From NCBI RefSeq assembly GCF_030453185.1, contig NZ_JAKDKW010000014.1, positions 1-39,536 on the forward strand: a DNA stretch of 39,536 nt, in the 5' to 3' direction. The number at the start of each line of letters is the position of its first letter. Position 1 is the stretch's first letter. Shown here one piece after another: positions 16,404 through 26,900 of the stretch. Origin of the DNA: Yaniella sp. GTDB taxonomy: Bacteria > Actinomycetota > Actinomycetes > Actinomycetales > Micrococcaceae. The notes beneath the pieces are model-generated. The model did not search any database and was not told the DNA's origin. It worked only from the letters and a program-made list of their open reading frames with translations. Position numbers and translations under genes: made by a program.

Positions 16404-17825
16404 ATGAGCGATATTCTTACGGACGATTCACCCAAAGACGCCTGCGGAGTTTTCGGGGTGTGGGCCCCGGGTGAAGAGGTTTCCAAACTCGCCTACTACG
16501 GCCTATTCTCACTTCAGCATCGCGGCCAAGAGTCAGCCGGCATCGCGGCCTCAACCGGGGAACGCATCTCCGTGTACAAAGACCTCGGGCTAGTATCCCA
16601 GGTTTTCGACGAGGCCACACTGTCCTCCTTAACCGGTCATATTGCGATTGGCCACTGCCGATATGGTTCCGAAGGCGCTGACAACTGGCGGTTCGCGCAA
16701 CCGACACTTGGGGCTACCGCCGATGACCGCACAGTCGCCGTCGGCCTGAACGGTGCGCTGACCAACCGAAGCGAGGTCAAGGCCATGATTGCCGACCGGT
16801 TCGGAGACGTCGACTCAGGTGAAATCGCGCAGGGCAATAATTCCGATACCGCGTTGATCACCACGTTGTTGCACGGTCAACATGAGCGCCCTCTCGAAAC
16901 AACGGCTCCCGAAGTTTTTGCTTCACTGGAGGGCGCGTTTTCGGTCGTCATGATGTCCGAAAATACGCTGTATGCAGCACGCGATCGACACGGTTTCCGA
17001 CCGCTTGTGCTCGGACGACTGGCTAGTGGCTGGGTGGTTGCCTCCGAACAGGCCGCTCTGGCCACTACGGGCGCGACCTTTATCCGCGAAATTGCTCCCG
17101 GCGAGATGATCTGCATTGATGCCGACGGTGTCCGCTCCACCCGTTTCGCACAGCCTGAATTAGCGCGCTGCATTTTCGAGTACGTGTACGTGGCCCGTCC
17201 AGACGCTGCCATTAACGGACGCAGCGTATACGAATCACGTTTAGAAATGGGCCGCCAGCTGGCCCAAGAAAATGTGGCAGAGGCCGACGTTGTGGTGCCG
17301 GTGCCAGAGTCCGGGACACCGGCTGCCATCGGCTACGCCGAAGAATCCGGCATTCCACTGGGGCACGGCTTCGTCAAAAACTCGTATGTTGGCCGGACCT
17401 TCATTAAGCCGTCCCAAACTCTGCGCCAGTTAGGTATCCGGCTAAAACTCAATGTGCAGCCTTCGGTGGTCGCCGGAAAATCAGTGATCGTCGTCGACGA
17501 TTCCATCGTACGCGGCAATACGCAGCGCCAGGTGGTAGCCATGTTGAAGGAAGCCGGTGCCCGAGAAGTCCACGTGAAGATTTCCTCCCCGCCGGTGCAG
17601 TGGCCGTGTTTTTATGGGATCGACTTCGCCACACGGGCAGAACTCATAGCAACCGGTGCCGGGATTGAAGAAATTCGGGCATCCGTTGGGGCCGACTCAC
17701 TGGCCTATATTTCTCTGGAAGGCACCATTGCCGCAACACAACAGGATGAAGACACCCTGTGTACCGCCTGTTTCTCGGGCAACTACCCCACCGAAGTCCC
17801 CCAGCTGACCACAGACAGGAAATAA
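16404..17825 (+). CDS. purF: Amidophosphoribosyltransferase (iron-sulfur, propeptide type)
   Basis: First committed enzyme of purine synthesis, making phosphoribosylamine from PRPP and glutamine. Class II glutaminase domain: Cys14 in DACGVFG becomes the N-terminal nucleophile after removal of a 13-residue propeptide. The PRPP-binding loop is VIVVDDSIVRGNT (about 361-373). Cys256, Cys402, Cys453 and Cys456 (the last two in CTAC) match the spacing of the [4Fe-4S] ligands of Bacillus subtilis PurF (236, 382, 437, 440), so an oxygen-sensitive cluster is expected. Start ATG 16404 is preferred to TTG 16401. Only one base separates its stop from the purM start. Confidence 0.97.
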   Translation: MSDILTDDSPKDACGVFGVWAPGEEVSKLAYYGLFSLQHRGQESAGIAASTGERISVYKDLGLVSQVFDEATLSSLTGHIAIGHCRYGSEGADNWRFAQPTLGATADDRTVAVGLNGALTNRSEVKAMIADRFGDVDSGEIAQGNNSDTALITTLLHGQHERPLETTAPEVFASLEGAFSVVMMSENTLYAARDRHGFRPLVLGRLASGWVVASEQAALATTGATFIREIAPGEMICIDADGVRSTRFAQPELARCIFEYVYVARPDAAINGRSVYESRLEMGRQLAQENVAEADVVVPVPESGTPAAIGYAEESGIPLGHGFVKNSYVGRTFIKPSQTLRQLGIRLKLNVQPSVVAGKSVIVVDDSIVRGNTQRQVVAMLKEAGAREVHVKISSPPVQWPCFYGIDFATRAELIATGAGIEEIRASVGADSLAYISLEGTIAATQQDEDTLCTACFSGNYPTEVPQLTTDRK

Positions 17826-17826
17826 C

Positions 17827-18966
17827 GTGACTGACAAAAACTTGGGCGAGCCGATCACCTACGCAGCCGCCGGTGTCGATGTACAGGCCGGCGACGACGC
17901 CGTTGAGCTCATGAAATCTGCGGTAACCGCAACCCATAGCAACCGAGTTCTGGGTGGTTTCGGTGGGTTTGCGGGCATGTGGGACGCCACCCCATTGACC
18001 AGCTACCGTCGTCCTGTACTCACTACTTCTACCGATGGTGTGGGTACCAAAGTTGCCATTGCCCAGGCCATGGATATCCATGACACGATCGGTCAAGACC
18101 TGGTGGGTATGGTCGTCGACGACATCGTTGTGGTCGGCGCGAAGCCGCTGTTCATGACCGACTACATCGCCACCGGCAAGGTCGTGGCGCAACGCGTTGC
18201 CGATATCGTCCGCGGCATTGCGACCGGATGCCAACTCGCTGATACCGCACTACTCGGTGGCGAAACAGCTGAGCACCCAGGCCTGTTGGCTGAAAACGAG
18301 TACGACGTTGCCGGGGCGGTCACCGGGGTTGTTGAAGCGGATAACATTCTCGGACCCGAACGTGTTCGTGCTTCAGACGTGGTCATCGCCATGGAGTCTT
18401 CTGGCGCCCACTCCAATGGTTTTTCACTGCTGCGCTCAATTGTGGCCGCTAAGGGCTGGAGCTGGGACCAGCATATCGACGAGTTCGGCCGAAGCCTCGG
18501 TGAGGAACTACTGGAGCCAACCCGGATCTATGCCAAAACGTGTTTGGGTTTGATTGATGAGCTCAATGCCGACGGAAAATTTGCGCTGCGCGGTTTCTCA
18601 CACGTCACCGGTGGTGGTTTAGCCGCAAACCTGGCCCGCGTTTTACCGCAGGGCACGATGGCAACGATCGACCGTTCCACCTGGAAACTGCCCGCAGTAT
18701 TCTCGGTGATGTCCGAAGCCGGACAGGTGCCGCGAGCTGATTTAGAACGCACGCTGAACCTGGGCGTAGGCATGGTCGCCGTCGTCTCCGCCGATGCCGC
18801 TGAAAAAGCGCTGACCTGGTTGAATGCTCATGGCGTGAAGTCCTGGCAAATTGGCGAAGTCGGGGCACTGGACAACGACGCTGCCACCGCGGGAGACGAT
18901 TTCGTGCAGGGCGCCAAAGGTGTTGACGGCGGCGGTGTGCTGATGCACGGCGCCTACGCGCAGTAA
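17827..18966 (+). CDS. purM: Phosphoribosylformylglycinamidine cyclo-ligase
   Basis: AIR synthetase, ATP-dependent ring closure of FGAM, 379 residues. Family features: YAAAGVDVQAGDDAV (about 12-26), TSTDGVGTKVAIA (67-79), VVDDIVVVGAKPLFMTDYIA, LLGGETAEHPG, SSGAHSNGFSLLR and RGFSHVTGGGLAANL. It starts with GTG one base after the purF stop. The C-terminus is slightly long, with a GGGVLMHG tail. A 15-base-pair hairpin terminates the unit after 22 bases. Confidence 0.97.
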   Translation: MTDKNLGEPITYAAAGVDVQAGDDAVELMKSAVTATHSNRVLGGFGGFAGMWDATPLTSYRRPVLTTSTDGVGTKVAIAQAMDIHDTIGQDLVGMVVDDIVVVGAKPLFMTDYIATGKVVAQRVADIVRGIATGCQLADTALLGGETAEHPGLLAENEYDVAGAVTGVVEADNILGPERVRASDVVIAMESSGAHSNGFSLLRSIVAAKGWSWDQHIDEFGRSLGEELLEPTRIYAKTCLGLIDELNADGKFALRGFSHVTGGGLAANLARVLPQGTMATIDRSTWKLPAVFSVMSEAGQVPRADLERTLNLGVGMVAVVSADAAEKALTWLNAHGVKSWQIGEVGALDNDAATAGDDFVQGAKGVDGGGVLMHGAYAQ

Positions 18967-18987
18967 TTTTTTTCACCCAATAGACCC

Positions 18988-19022
18988 CAAACGGCGCCGC
19001 ACTGATTGTGCGGCGCCGTTTG
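18988..19022 (+). terminator. Terminator after purM
   Basis: CAAACGGCGCCGCAC and GTGCGGCGCCGTTTG pair perfectly over 15 bases around the loop TGATT. The T-rich stretch TTTGTTTGTC ends it. This closes the purF-purM transcription unit. Confidence 0.85.
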
Positions 19023-19104
19023 TTTGTCTGGGTGAAGCGGTAGTCTGAACTCCATGACAAACATTCAGCCCGGATACTCCGGCTAGCTTTGAAGGAGTCT
19101 GCCC

Positions 19105-19893
19105 ATGTCCGAACTCGTACACGCCACAGTGCACGACACCATAGCAACGGTCACTCTCGATAATCCCGCCAAAATGGGCGCACTATCGGTGGCCGCGATG
19201 CGACAACTCAACGCAAAGTTCAAGGAGATTGGGCAACGCCAAGACATTCACGTGGTCATCTTGGCCTCGGAGGGCAAGGTATTTTCAGCCGGTCACGATT
19301 TGAGCGAAGTTCACGGTGCTGACGAGGACGCCCAGCGTGAAATTTTCGAAACCTGCACCGCTCTGATGTTAACCATTCAGGAAATTCCGCAACCCGTGAT
19401 CGCTAAAGTGCACGGCCTCGCAACAGCAGCCGGATGCCAACTGGTGGCGACCTGTGACCTCGCGGTTGCTGGAGCATCGGCTCAGTTCGCCACCCCCGGC
19501 GTACGAATCGGCCTATTTTGTTCCACACCGATGGTTGCACTCAGCCGAGCCGTAGGCCGCAAAGTGGCCCTGCGGATGCTGCTGACCGGCGAACCACTCG
19601 TTGCCGACGACGCGCTGACCCACGGACTAGTTTCCCATGTGGCCAGCGACGAGGACCTCGACACCACGGTGCATGCTCTGGCTGAACACGTAGCCGAGGC
19701 TTCGGCCGCCACCGTAAGCATTGGCAAGCGAGCGTTTTACGAACAGATCAATGTATCGACCGTCGAAGCCTACGAGCACATGTCAGAAGTGATGACGCAA
19801 AACGCTATCATGCCGGATGCGCAAGAAGGCATCGGCGCCTTTCTCGAAAAACGTGAACCAATCTGGCAGCACCACAAGCCGCCAAAACTCTAA
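19105..19893 (+). CDS. Enoyl-CoA hydratase/isomerase family protein (ECHDC3-like)
   Basis: A 262-residue crotonase-fold protein. The oxyanion-hole segments are FSAGHDLSEVHG (about 66-77) and the AGCQLVATCDLAVA stretch (about 111-124), followed by FATPGVRIGLFCSTPMVALSR, which is the pattern of the ECHDC3 subgroup. That subgroup's reaction is poorly defined, so I do not assign plain 2-enoyl-CoA hydratase activity. AAGGAG lies seven bases before the ATG. It faces the acyl-CoA ligase with a four-base overlap of stop codons, so the two are not cotranscribed although both act on acyl-CoAs. Confidence 0.87.
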   Translation: MSELVHATVHDTIATVTLDNPAKMGALSVAAMRQLNAKFKEIGQRQDIHVVILASEGKVFSAGHDLSEVHGADEDAQREIFETCTALMLTIQEIPQPVIAKVHGLATAAGCQLVATCDLAVAGASAQFATPGVRIGLFCSTPMVALSRAVGRKVALRMLLTGEPLVADDALTHGLVSHVASDEDLDTTVHALAEHVAEASAATVSIGKRAFYEQINVSTVEAYEHMSEVMTQNAIMPDAQEGIGAFLEKREPIWQHHKPPKL

Positions 19894-21503
19894 TCTGCTA
19901 GATCGCGCAGTTCCGTTTTACGAATCTTACCGGTGGACGACCGCGGCAGTTCATCGATGAGGTGGAAAGCATCTGGCACTTTGAAACCGGCCAATTCGGT
20001 ACGGCAATGTTCTCGCAAATCGTTGGACGTCACGGAGTCATTCACGACGACATACGCCACCGGACGCTCACCCCAGCGTTCGTCAGCAACACCGATCACG
20101 GCCGCATCAGACACCGCAGGGTGACCATGTAGCACCCCTTCGACCTCGATCGAAGAAATGTTCTCCCCACCGGAGATGATGATGTCTTTGAGTCGGTCCA
20201 TCAACTGAATGTATCCGTCTGAGTGCTGTACCCCGATGTCACCGGTGTGGAACCAGCCTCCGGCAAACGATTCCTGGGTGGCTTCGGGGTTCTTGTAGTA
20301 CCCCGCCATGATGCCGTTACCTCGAATGACGACTTCGCCTTGAGTTTCGCCGTCGGCCGGCAGTTGATTCCCCTGGGGGTCGACAACTGCCACCTGGGAG
20401 TTCTGGAGCATCGGCACACCCTGACGGGCCAGCTGACGAGCACGTTGTGTGACAGTCAGCTCAGCCCAGTGATCTTGCGCTTCATTAATGGTGGCCGGGC
20501 CGTAGGTTTCGGTTAACCCATAGACGTGCACGGGCATGATTCCGAGTTCCTCGAGTCCTTCGATCACCGACGGCGGCGGTGCCGAGGCAGCAGTGATCAA
20601 CCTGACCGGATGTTCAAGTTTGCGAGCGCGCTCAGCGTCAATAATGGATGCTGCCACAATAGGCGCACCGCATAAGTGCGTAATGCCCTCATCGTCAAAA
20701 GCATCCCAGATGGCATCCTGACGGACGGCACGCAAACATACGTGTGTTGACGCGCTGGCCGTGGCACCCCAGGTCATAGTCCAGCCATTGCAGTGGAACA
20801 TGGGAAGGGTCCACAGGTATTTCGAGGCCCCATCGAGACGATAATGTTGAGTGTTCCCCAGCGCAGCGAGGTAGGCACCGCGGTGAGTGTAAAGAACGCC
20901 CTTGGGCGGCCCCGTAGTTCCCGACGTGTAGTTGAGGGTAATAGCGTCAAGTTCGTTTGCGACGTCGTAAACAAACGTATTGTCTGGTGTTTGTTCCGGA
21001 GCTGCGGCCATAAAGTCGGCAAAGGTTGGAAGCTGACCCGTTGGTTCGACCCCGAATTCCTCGTCCACCAATTCGATAACGGCAGGCGGATTTTTCATGC
21101 TCGCGGCCGCATCAGAAACGACGTCAGCGACTTCTGAATCCACAAAAACGATCTGAGATTCGGCGTGTTCGAAAATATAGCCAAATTCGCGCCCTGCCAG
21201 TCTTGGATTCAACGGATTCAGCACAGCACCGATCAGTGGCACCGCATAGTGGGCCGCCAGCATTTCTGGGGTATTGGGTGCAACGAAACTCACCACTTGG
21301 CCCGGTTTGATGCTCTTCGCAAGGGCTCGGGCTAGCTGTTGTACTTCAGCTTCGAACTGGGCGTATGTGCGGCGACGTGTGCCGTAAATAACCGCTTCAC
21401 GATCCGGAAAGGTCGCGGCGCTACGACCGAGAAAAGCCAGCGGGGTAAGGTTTTCATAACTGGCAGGTGAAGCTGTCGTGGTGGTTGCGCTCGTTGAGGT
21501 CAC
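19890..21503 (-). CDS. Medium/long-chain acyl-CoA ligase (AMP-binding, AlkK/AAE-like)
   Basis: A 537-residue adenylate-forming enzyme that makes acyl-CoA from a carboxylic acid through acyl-AMP. Motifs: NYTSGTTGPPKGVLYTHRG (about 187-205), WTLPMFHCNGWTMTWG (about 228-243), HVYGLTETYGP, GWFHTGDIGV and the hinge DRLKDIIISGGENISSIEVE, with catalytic Lys in SSTGKIRK near the end. The FHCNGW motif places it with AlkK-like medium-chain and plant AAE ligases rather than FadD. Chain length is unknown. It starts with GTG preceded by GGAAGG at six bases. Its end overlaps the enoyl-CoA hydratase stop. Confidence 0.9.
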   Translation of the reverse strand: MTSTSATTTTASPASYENLTPLAFLGRSAATFPDREAVIYGTRRRTYAQFEAEVQQLARALAKSIKPGQVVSFVAPNTPEMLAAHYAVPLIGAVLNPLNPRLAGREFGYIFEHAESQIVFVDSEVADVVSDAAASMKNPPAVIELVDEEFGVEPTGQLPTFADFMAAAPEQTPDNTFVYDVANELDAITLNYTSGTTGPPKGVLYTHRGAYLAALGNTQHYRLDGASKYLWTLPMFHCNGWTMTWGATASASTHVCLRAVRQDAIWDAFDDEGITHLCGAPIVAASIIDAERARKLEHPVRLITAASAPPPSVIEGLEELGIMPVHVYGLTETYGPATINEAQDHWAELTVTQRARQLARQGVPMLQNSQVAVVDPQGNQLPADGETQGEVVIRGNGIMAGYYKNPEATQESFAGGWFHTGDIGVQHSDGYIQLMDRLKDIIISGGENISSIEVEGVLHGHPAVSDAAVIGVADERWGERPVAYVVVNDSVTSNDLREHCRTELAGFKVPDAFHLIDELPRSSTGKIRKTELRDLAD

Positions 21504-21712
21504 AGGTCGCCTTCCTTTGCGGGATAAATTTCGCAGTTGGTGGTACTCAGTTTACCTAGATAAGCCGAATTCTGAACCATATGGGTGCCAAGAGAGTGGA
21601 CTTTTCCACACCGACGGACCAGGTCGCCGTTTTTCCACATAAAGACCGGCGCCATGTCGCGGTGCCCTGACAATGTAAGACACTGTGATGACCCGGATCC
21701 CAGGAGGTGGTC
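21504..21712. other. Divergent region between acyl-CoA ligase and DUF222/HNH gene
   Basis: A 209-base region with no supported gene. It holds two direct copies of TTTTCCACA (21602-21610 and 21631-21639, 29 bases apart), the first also half of the inverted repeat GTGGA-CTTT-TCCAC (21596-21609). These resemble DnaA boxes (TTATCCACA) at eight of nine positions but may be sites for another regulator. No convincing promoter was seen for either gene. Confidence 0.4.
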
Positions 21713-23794
21713 ATGACATCCAGTACAGCAGCTGCTCCCAGCGTTAGCTTGTTGGCCGATACTATCTTTGCCAACGGCCTTGGTGCGAATCCCAACGGCT
21801 TGCTCTCTGAGGATGTTGATGCGGTAGAGGATCTTCTCCCGTTGCGTCAGCGGATGTCGCAGACCATGATGGCCGCCCACGATTCGGTAGACGACAAGCT
21901 TGGTTCGGAATTGGCCATGTGCAGCCTTGCAGAGCTCCAGGCTTTGCGAACACAGATCACATTGCGTGAGAAACAACTCCTGACCCACGAGACAGCCGAC
22001 TTATTCGCGCCGATTGACCCCAAGGACCACGGATTTGTCGATTCCGTCAACCCAGACACCGATTCCACTGATGCTGCGGCTTCCGTTCCGGCAGAGAAGC
22101 TGTCCCTGGTGGAATACGTTCAGATTCGAGAAGAGAATGCCGATCTCGCAGGGATCGTCAGCACCCGTGCCACAGCGGATTTAGTCCAGTACTTACGCAA
22201 TCCCGGGATCACACTGAAAATTCCTGGACAACATCGAGGACAAACTCCGCTAGCAGCTGCGATTTCATTCGTAGCTTCGACATTACGCCTGACCTTTGCT
22301 GCGGTGGATAAGCGGATCACTGCCGCCGCTGGGATGTGGCCGCAGATGAACTATCGAAACACAAAACTCGAAACACCGCGGCTGGCCTCCCAACTCGAAC
22401 AAGGGCGTATCTCGTTGGAGACAGCTGCTGTTGCACAACAGAATCTCTCGGATATCAGACAGGCTATTCGACGGGCTGGAGGGGACCAGGCTACTGCTAA
22501 TGATGTCGTCGCGCAGAAGGAGCATGAGTTTGTATATCATGCCCTGCGAAACAACCCACATACCTTTGCCCGCTATGCAAAATCGCGCAGCGACGCCGTC
22601 ACGAATGGTCTCATCGGCCCTAAAAAGCCGTTGACGGATGATCAGCTCAAGCACGAGAAAGGCCTTTTTTATGAAGGCCCTATCGGCGACACACTGCATC
22701 GAGTCACAGCCATTATTGATCAGGGCGAGCTATTACATCTCAACGCGATCAGAGAACTTGCCAGCAAGCTGCATTCAACGGTCGCAAAGATGCAAGAACA
22801 ACACGACAAGACATCGCCTGCTACGCCTCAGGGCTCCACCGATGAGATACATGACGCCGACGAAATGAGCAATCATCCTCGGATTACACCGGCCGATGTC
22901 GACCTGGGCATTGCCAAACTCTTCGACGGACGAACCACCGCTGAGCGCTGGCTCAACGCGATGATGGATTTCCTATCAGCAGGTTTGATACTACGTAAAA
23001 CCTATGCACCGGACGCTACCGACGCAGAACAGCGAGGCCACGACGAAGCATTGATGAAGGCAGCTGAGCAATCTAACGTGTTAGCCGGTCTGCTCGGATT
23101 GGGGCCGACAGACACCGCTGAAACCGAGATTCACCCTCCGGATGCTGCAGATCGCACAGCCCCGAAGACCAAGGATCCTCTCGCCTCACTCATTCCACCC
23201 GGTTACCAACTTCTACGACCAAATCTCGATGTGATCGTAGAGATCTCGTTACAAGATCTTACTGGTACATCTCTCGAGAGCACGGTCGATGCTCCCCTAC
23301 TCAAGGGAGACAACGCAAGCGAGGTAGCCAAAATCCTCGAGTTGCTCAAGCAACCACATCACTCAAGGTCCGCCCCGGTGGGGTCGCCTGGCAATGTCAA
23401 GATCGACTACGGATTAGCACGACAACAAGCATGTAGCAATAACATCATTCCGACGGTTTTAGGGTCTGCTTCACAGCCTCTCGACGTGGGACGGTCGCAA
23501 CGCCTTTTCCCTCGGACAATCCGACGCGCACTCCATGTTCGTGACCGCGGTTGCGTTGTCCCAGGGTGCCCGATTCCTGCAGTCTGGTGCGAAGGTCACC
23601 ACATAGAGCCCTGGGAACACGGAGGACAAACAAAACTGGCGAATGCGGCACTGGTGTGTCGCCATCATCACCGCGCTTCGCATAAGCAACTACTCCACAT
23701 TCATATGGAACCTGACGGACACCCGTCAGTGAGCTTACCGCGGTCAATCGATCCAACTGAAACACGATATCGCAATGTTTTCTGGCAAAAGTAG
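21713..23794 (+). CDS. DUF222/HNH endonuclease domain protein, long form
   Basis: A 693-residue protein of the actinobacterial DUF222 group (13E12-like in mycobacteria). The N-terminal two thirds is helical DUF222-type sequence; the C-terminus carries a treble-clef HNH domain with Cys614 and Cys619 (CVVPGC), EGHHIEPWEHGG (about 629-640), Asn and VCRHHHRASH (about 648-657). It is longer than most relatives I recall (about 400-550), with low-complexity, charged inserts around residues 360-400 and 470-500. ATG 21713 is chosen because AGGAGG lies five bases upstream; an in-frame GTG at 21707 overlaps that site. DUF222/HNH proteins are often multicopy and of unknown biological role; a mobile or selfish origin has been suggested for some. 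Confidence 0.85.
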   Translation: MTSSTAAAPSVSLLADTIFANGLGANPNGLLSEDVDAVEDLLPLRQRMSQTMMAAHDSVDDKLGSELAMCSLAELQALRTQITLREKQLLTHETADLFAPIDPKDHGFVDSVNPDTDSTDAAASVPAEKLSLVEYVQIREENADLAGIVSTRATADLVQYLRNPGITLKIPGQHRGQTPLAAAISFVASTLRLTFAAVDKRITAAAGMWPQMNYRNTKLETPRLASQLEQGRISLETAAVAQQNLSDIRQAIRRAGGDQATANDVVAQKEHEFVYHALRNNPHTFARYAKSRSDAVTNGLIGPKKPLTDDQLKHEKGLFYEGPIGDTLHRVTAIIDQGELLHLNAIRELASKLHSTVAKMQEQHDKTSPATPQGSTDEIHDADEMSNHPRITPADVDLGIAKLFDGRTTAERWLNAMMDFLSAGLILRKTYAPDATDAEQRGHDEALMKAAEQSNVLAGLLGLGPTDTAETEIHPPDAADRTAPKTKDPLASLIPPGYQLLRPNLDVIVEISLQDLTGTSLESTVDAPLLKGDNASEVAKILELLKQPHHSRSAPVGSPGNVKIDYGLARQQACSNNIIPTVLGSASQPLDVGRSQRLFPRTIRRALHVRDRGCVVPGCPIPAVWCEGHHIEPWEHGGQTKLANAALVCRHHHRASHKQLLHIHMEPDGHPSVSLPRSIDPTETRYRNVFWQK

Positions 23795-23884
23795 AGTGAC
23801 TAAGTCAAGGAGCGTAGAGAGAACCTCGCCAACCAAACCCGGTTCTTCGATACCACTTGCGACTTTAAACCATGAATACGGCTA

Positions 23885-23929
23885 AAGCGGAGGCTACTGG
23901 TATCGCGTTGATACAAGTGGCCCCCGCTT
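23885..23929. terminator. Imperfect hairpin between DUF222/HNH and HyuAB genes
   Basis: Two 20-base arms (23885-23904 and 23910-23929) pair at 17 positions plus one G-U around the loop GCGTT, starting AAGCGG and ending CCGCTT. It lies between the convergent ends of the HNH gene (23794) and the HyuAB gene (23964) and could stop transcription from both. No strong T-run follows on either strand. Confidence 0.55.
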
Positions 23930-23963
23930 CTATAAGGTCGAGAAGCTCGAAGTGTTTGGAGAG

Positions 23964-26900
23964 TTAACTTACTTCTACTACTGCTAAGGCAGCAGTCCGA
24001 AGTTTTTCAGTTCCTGCTTCGTCGATTTCTAGTCCGTTGGTTGTTTCTTTGAGTACGACACCGTAATCGCGTTCGGCAGCTTCCCTATTAGTAAAGCCAT
24101 CGAGCACGTCCGATAGAACTTTCTCGGCGTCGCGTTTCATCGGATGACCAAACCCGCCAGCGGACGGGACGGTAATCTGAACAGAATCTCCTGCTAGCAG
24201 CTCGCGACCAGTAACCTTCGATGGCCACGATTCTTCACCATCACGGCCAGGGTTCTTGATGATGGATGCGTTCCGACCCTCATGACCACCATATGCTCCC
24301 CATGGGACGTCTGATTCGTGGCGCTCACCCTCACAGGTAATAATGGTGTCTTCCAGGAAGGTGTTTTCGCGGACGATACCGATGCCGCCGCGGTACTCAC
24401 CGGCAGCTGCTGGTTCTTCACGCAACTCGTAACGGTCGGTTCGCATTGGGAACCGCCACTCAAGCTCTTCGATCGGGTTATTTCTTGTGTTGGAAATGAG
24501 ATTGTCAACTGAGTCTGGACCATCAGAGTTCTGGCGAGCACCATAGGAACCTTCATTGACTTCGAGATATACCCAGTATTCTTCGGCTTTCTTATCCCAA
24601 CCCGAATACGACATGAAGTGGATGTGCGCAGAGTTACCGGCAGTTACTCGCTCTGGGATTACCGGAGCCAGTGCCTTTAGCGCTAAGTCCACTGCACGCT
24701 GTACTTGAGAGAAGCGTGAGAAGGTTGCTGCAGGATACTTCGGATTGAAGATTGTACCTTCCGGCGCAATGACCTTCAGAGGCTTGAGCATGCCCTCGTT
24801 TTGCGGAACAAAGACCGGGAATGCCATTTCGTCGAGGAACATCATGCGGGTAATAAAAGTGAATGCCGACACCGTGGTACCTTCGAATGCACAGTTATAT
24901 GCGGTCGGTACCTGTAGAGACGAGCCGGTTAGATCATAGGTGATCTCGTCGCCTTCGACAATGACCTTGACGACGATCGGCAATTTCTTACCGTAGTTTC
25001 GTCCATCGTCATCTAGGTAGCCGACGTCGGTTTCGTACACTCCGTCAGGAATCTTGGCGATTTCTTGACGCAGCATGCGTTCAGAATAGTTGATCCATGA
25101 TTGGCCAGCATCTTCAACAGCTTCCAGTCCGTACCGATCGATGAGCGACAGGTAGCGGTTACTGGCGAGGTTACAGGCAGCAATCATCGCCTGGAAGTCG
25201 CCTTCGTTGGAGGTTGGTGTGCGGGTGTTGTTGAGGATGTGTCGGATCAGTGATTCCTGACGCACGCCCTTCTCATACACCTTGACTGCACGGAAGATCG
25301 TTCCTTCGGATTGGATGTCTTGAATATCCACCATCAGCCCGGAGAATGCACCACCGTTGTCTATGATCTGTCCCGAAGCGCCGGAGAAGCCAACGAGTTC
25401 GCCTTCGTGGAAGATCGGCTGAATGATCGCGACGTCTGGTGAGTGCGTTGCGCCCAGATATGGGTCGTTGTGCAGAATGATATCGCCTTCGTGGATATCG
25501 TCGCCGAGCACCGAGATCACACCTCGGACGATTTTGGGCATGGATCCCATAAACATCGGTGTCGAGTCGGACTCTGCCAACACGTTGCCATCTCGGTCAA
25601 AGAGTCCCGCACCTAAGTCCTCGGACTCGCGGATAATCGAGGAATATGCCATACGGAACAGGACCGAGGCCATTTCCTTAGCCGCTGAGTTAAGAGCCCC
25701 ACCGATAACACGCATCAGGATTGGTGTTGCGAGTTTCTCTTCAGTTTCGACCGCAGATGGGCAAGTAATCGCCAGGTTTCCTACCTCATCGACGACGCCG
25801 TGGAAGCCAGGAGGTACAACGACGGTCGAGTCATACTGTTCAATAATGACTGGACCAACAAACTCTGTCCCAACACCGAGTTTTTCACGTTCGTAGAACC
25901 CCGTATTGACCGTAGTTGGTTTGCCTTCAACATCGAAGGTCACCGGACGGGTCTCGACCAGGGCCGCTTCGAGTCCACCGGTGGTGTTCGGCAGTGGAGT
26001 CGGCAGTTCGTCCATCACGGCAGAGGCATCGACGCGGATGTTAATAACTTCGACGGTGCCGTTTTCGAACTTGTGGCCAAACTCTTCCAGGTGGGCCGCG
26101 TGGAATGCTTGCTCAACCTGTGTGAGCCACTGGTCATCAATCTTGCCCTTCGGTACGCTGAAACGAACTTCATAACCTTGGCCTTCATAACGGGCATCGG
26201 CGAGCCATTCGATTTTGCGTCGATCCTCGGAAATGCTCTCCGAATCCAACCGGGCAACTGCTCGTGCTTCGAGCTGTTCGTAGGATTTCTGAATTGAAGC
26301 GGTGTTAGCTTCATCGAAATTGAATCGTTCAGTAGCAACGTATTCGTAAGTTTCGTCAGTGGCGAGCAAGCCGATTGCTGCAATAATGCCTGGGCTCGCT
26401 GGGACCAATACTTTCGGCACTTCCAGCTCCGAAGCAATTTCACAGGCAAACAGCGCACCGGCGCCACCAGCTGCGACCAGGATGAAGTCGCGAGGGTCAT
26501 AGCCTCGGCGTACTGAGTTCTGCTCGATAGCCTGCGTCATACCGAATTTTTGCACCTGCAGGGCACCGACAGCCGCTTCTTCAGCGGTCATGTTCATGCT
26601 GGAACCCAACGTATTGAACACGTCTCGGGCTGCTTTCAAATCCAAGTCCATTCCGGACCCGGCCAGGGGTCGGCCCGGACGCATCCGTCCCAAAAATGCT
26701 TGCGCGTCGGTCGATGTTGGTTCTGTACCACCGCGTCCGTAACACACCGGCCCTGGCGTAGCACCTGCCGATTGTGGGCCCACACGGAAGACACCGCCGG
26801 CATCTTGAAACGCGATTGAACCACCACCGGCACCGATGGTGTCGACATCGACCATTGGAATCATGGCCTGATAATCCCCGATTTTGGTGTCGAGGAGATG

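Noticed and set aside
21602-21639. Replication origin suggested by DnaA-box-like motifs
   Set aside because: Only two boxes, no AT-rich unwinding region, and neither dnaA nor dnaN nearby.
21500-21988. Open frame of 162 codons on the minus strand across the HNH start
   Set aside because: Antisense to the start of the DUF222/HNH gene, Cys/His-rich by chance, and without a ribosome site.
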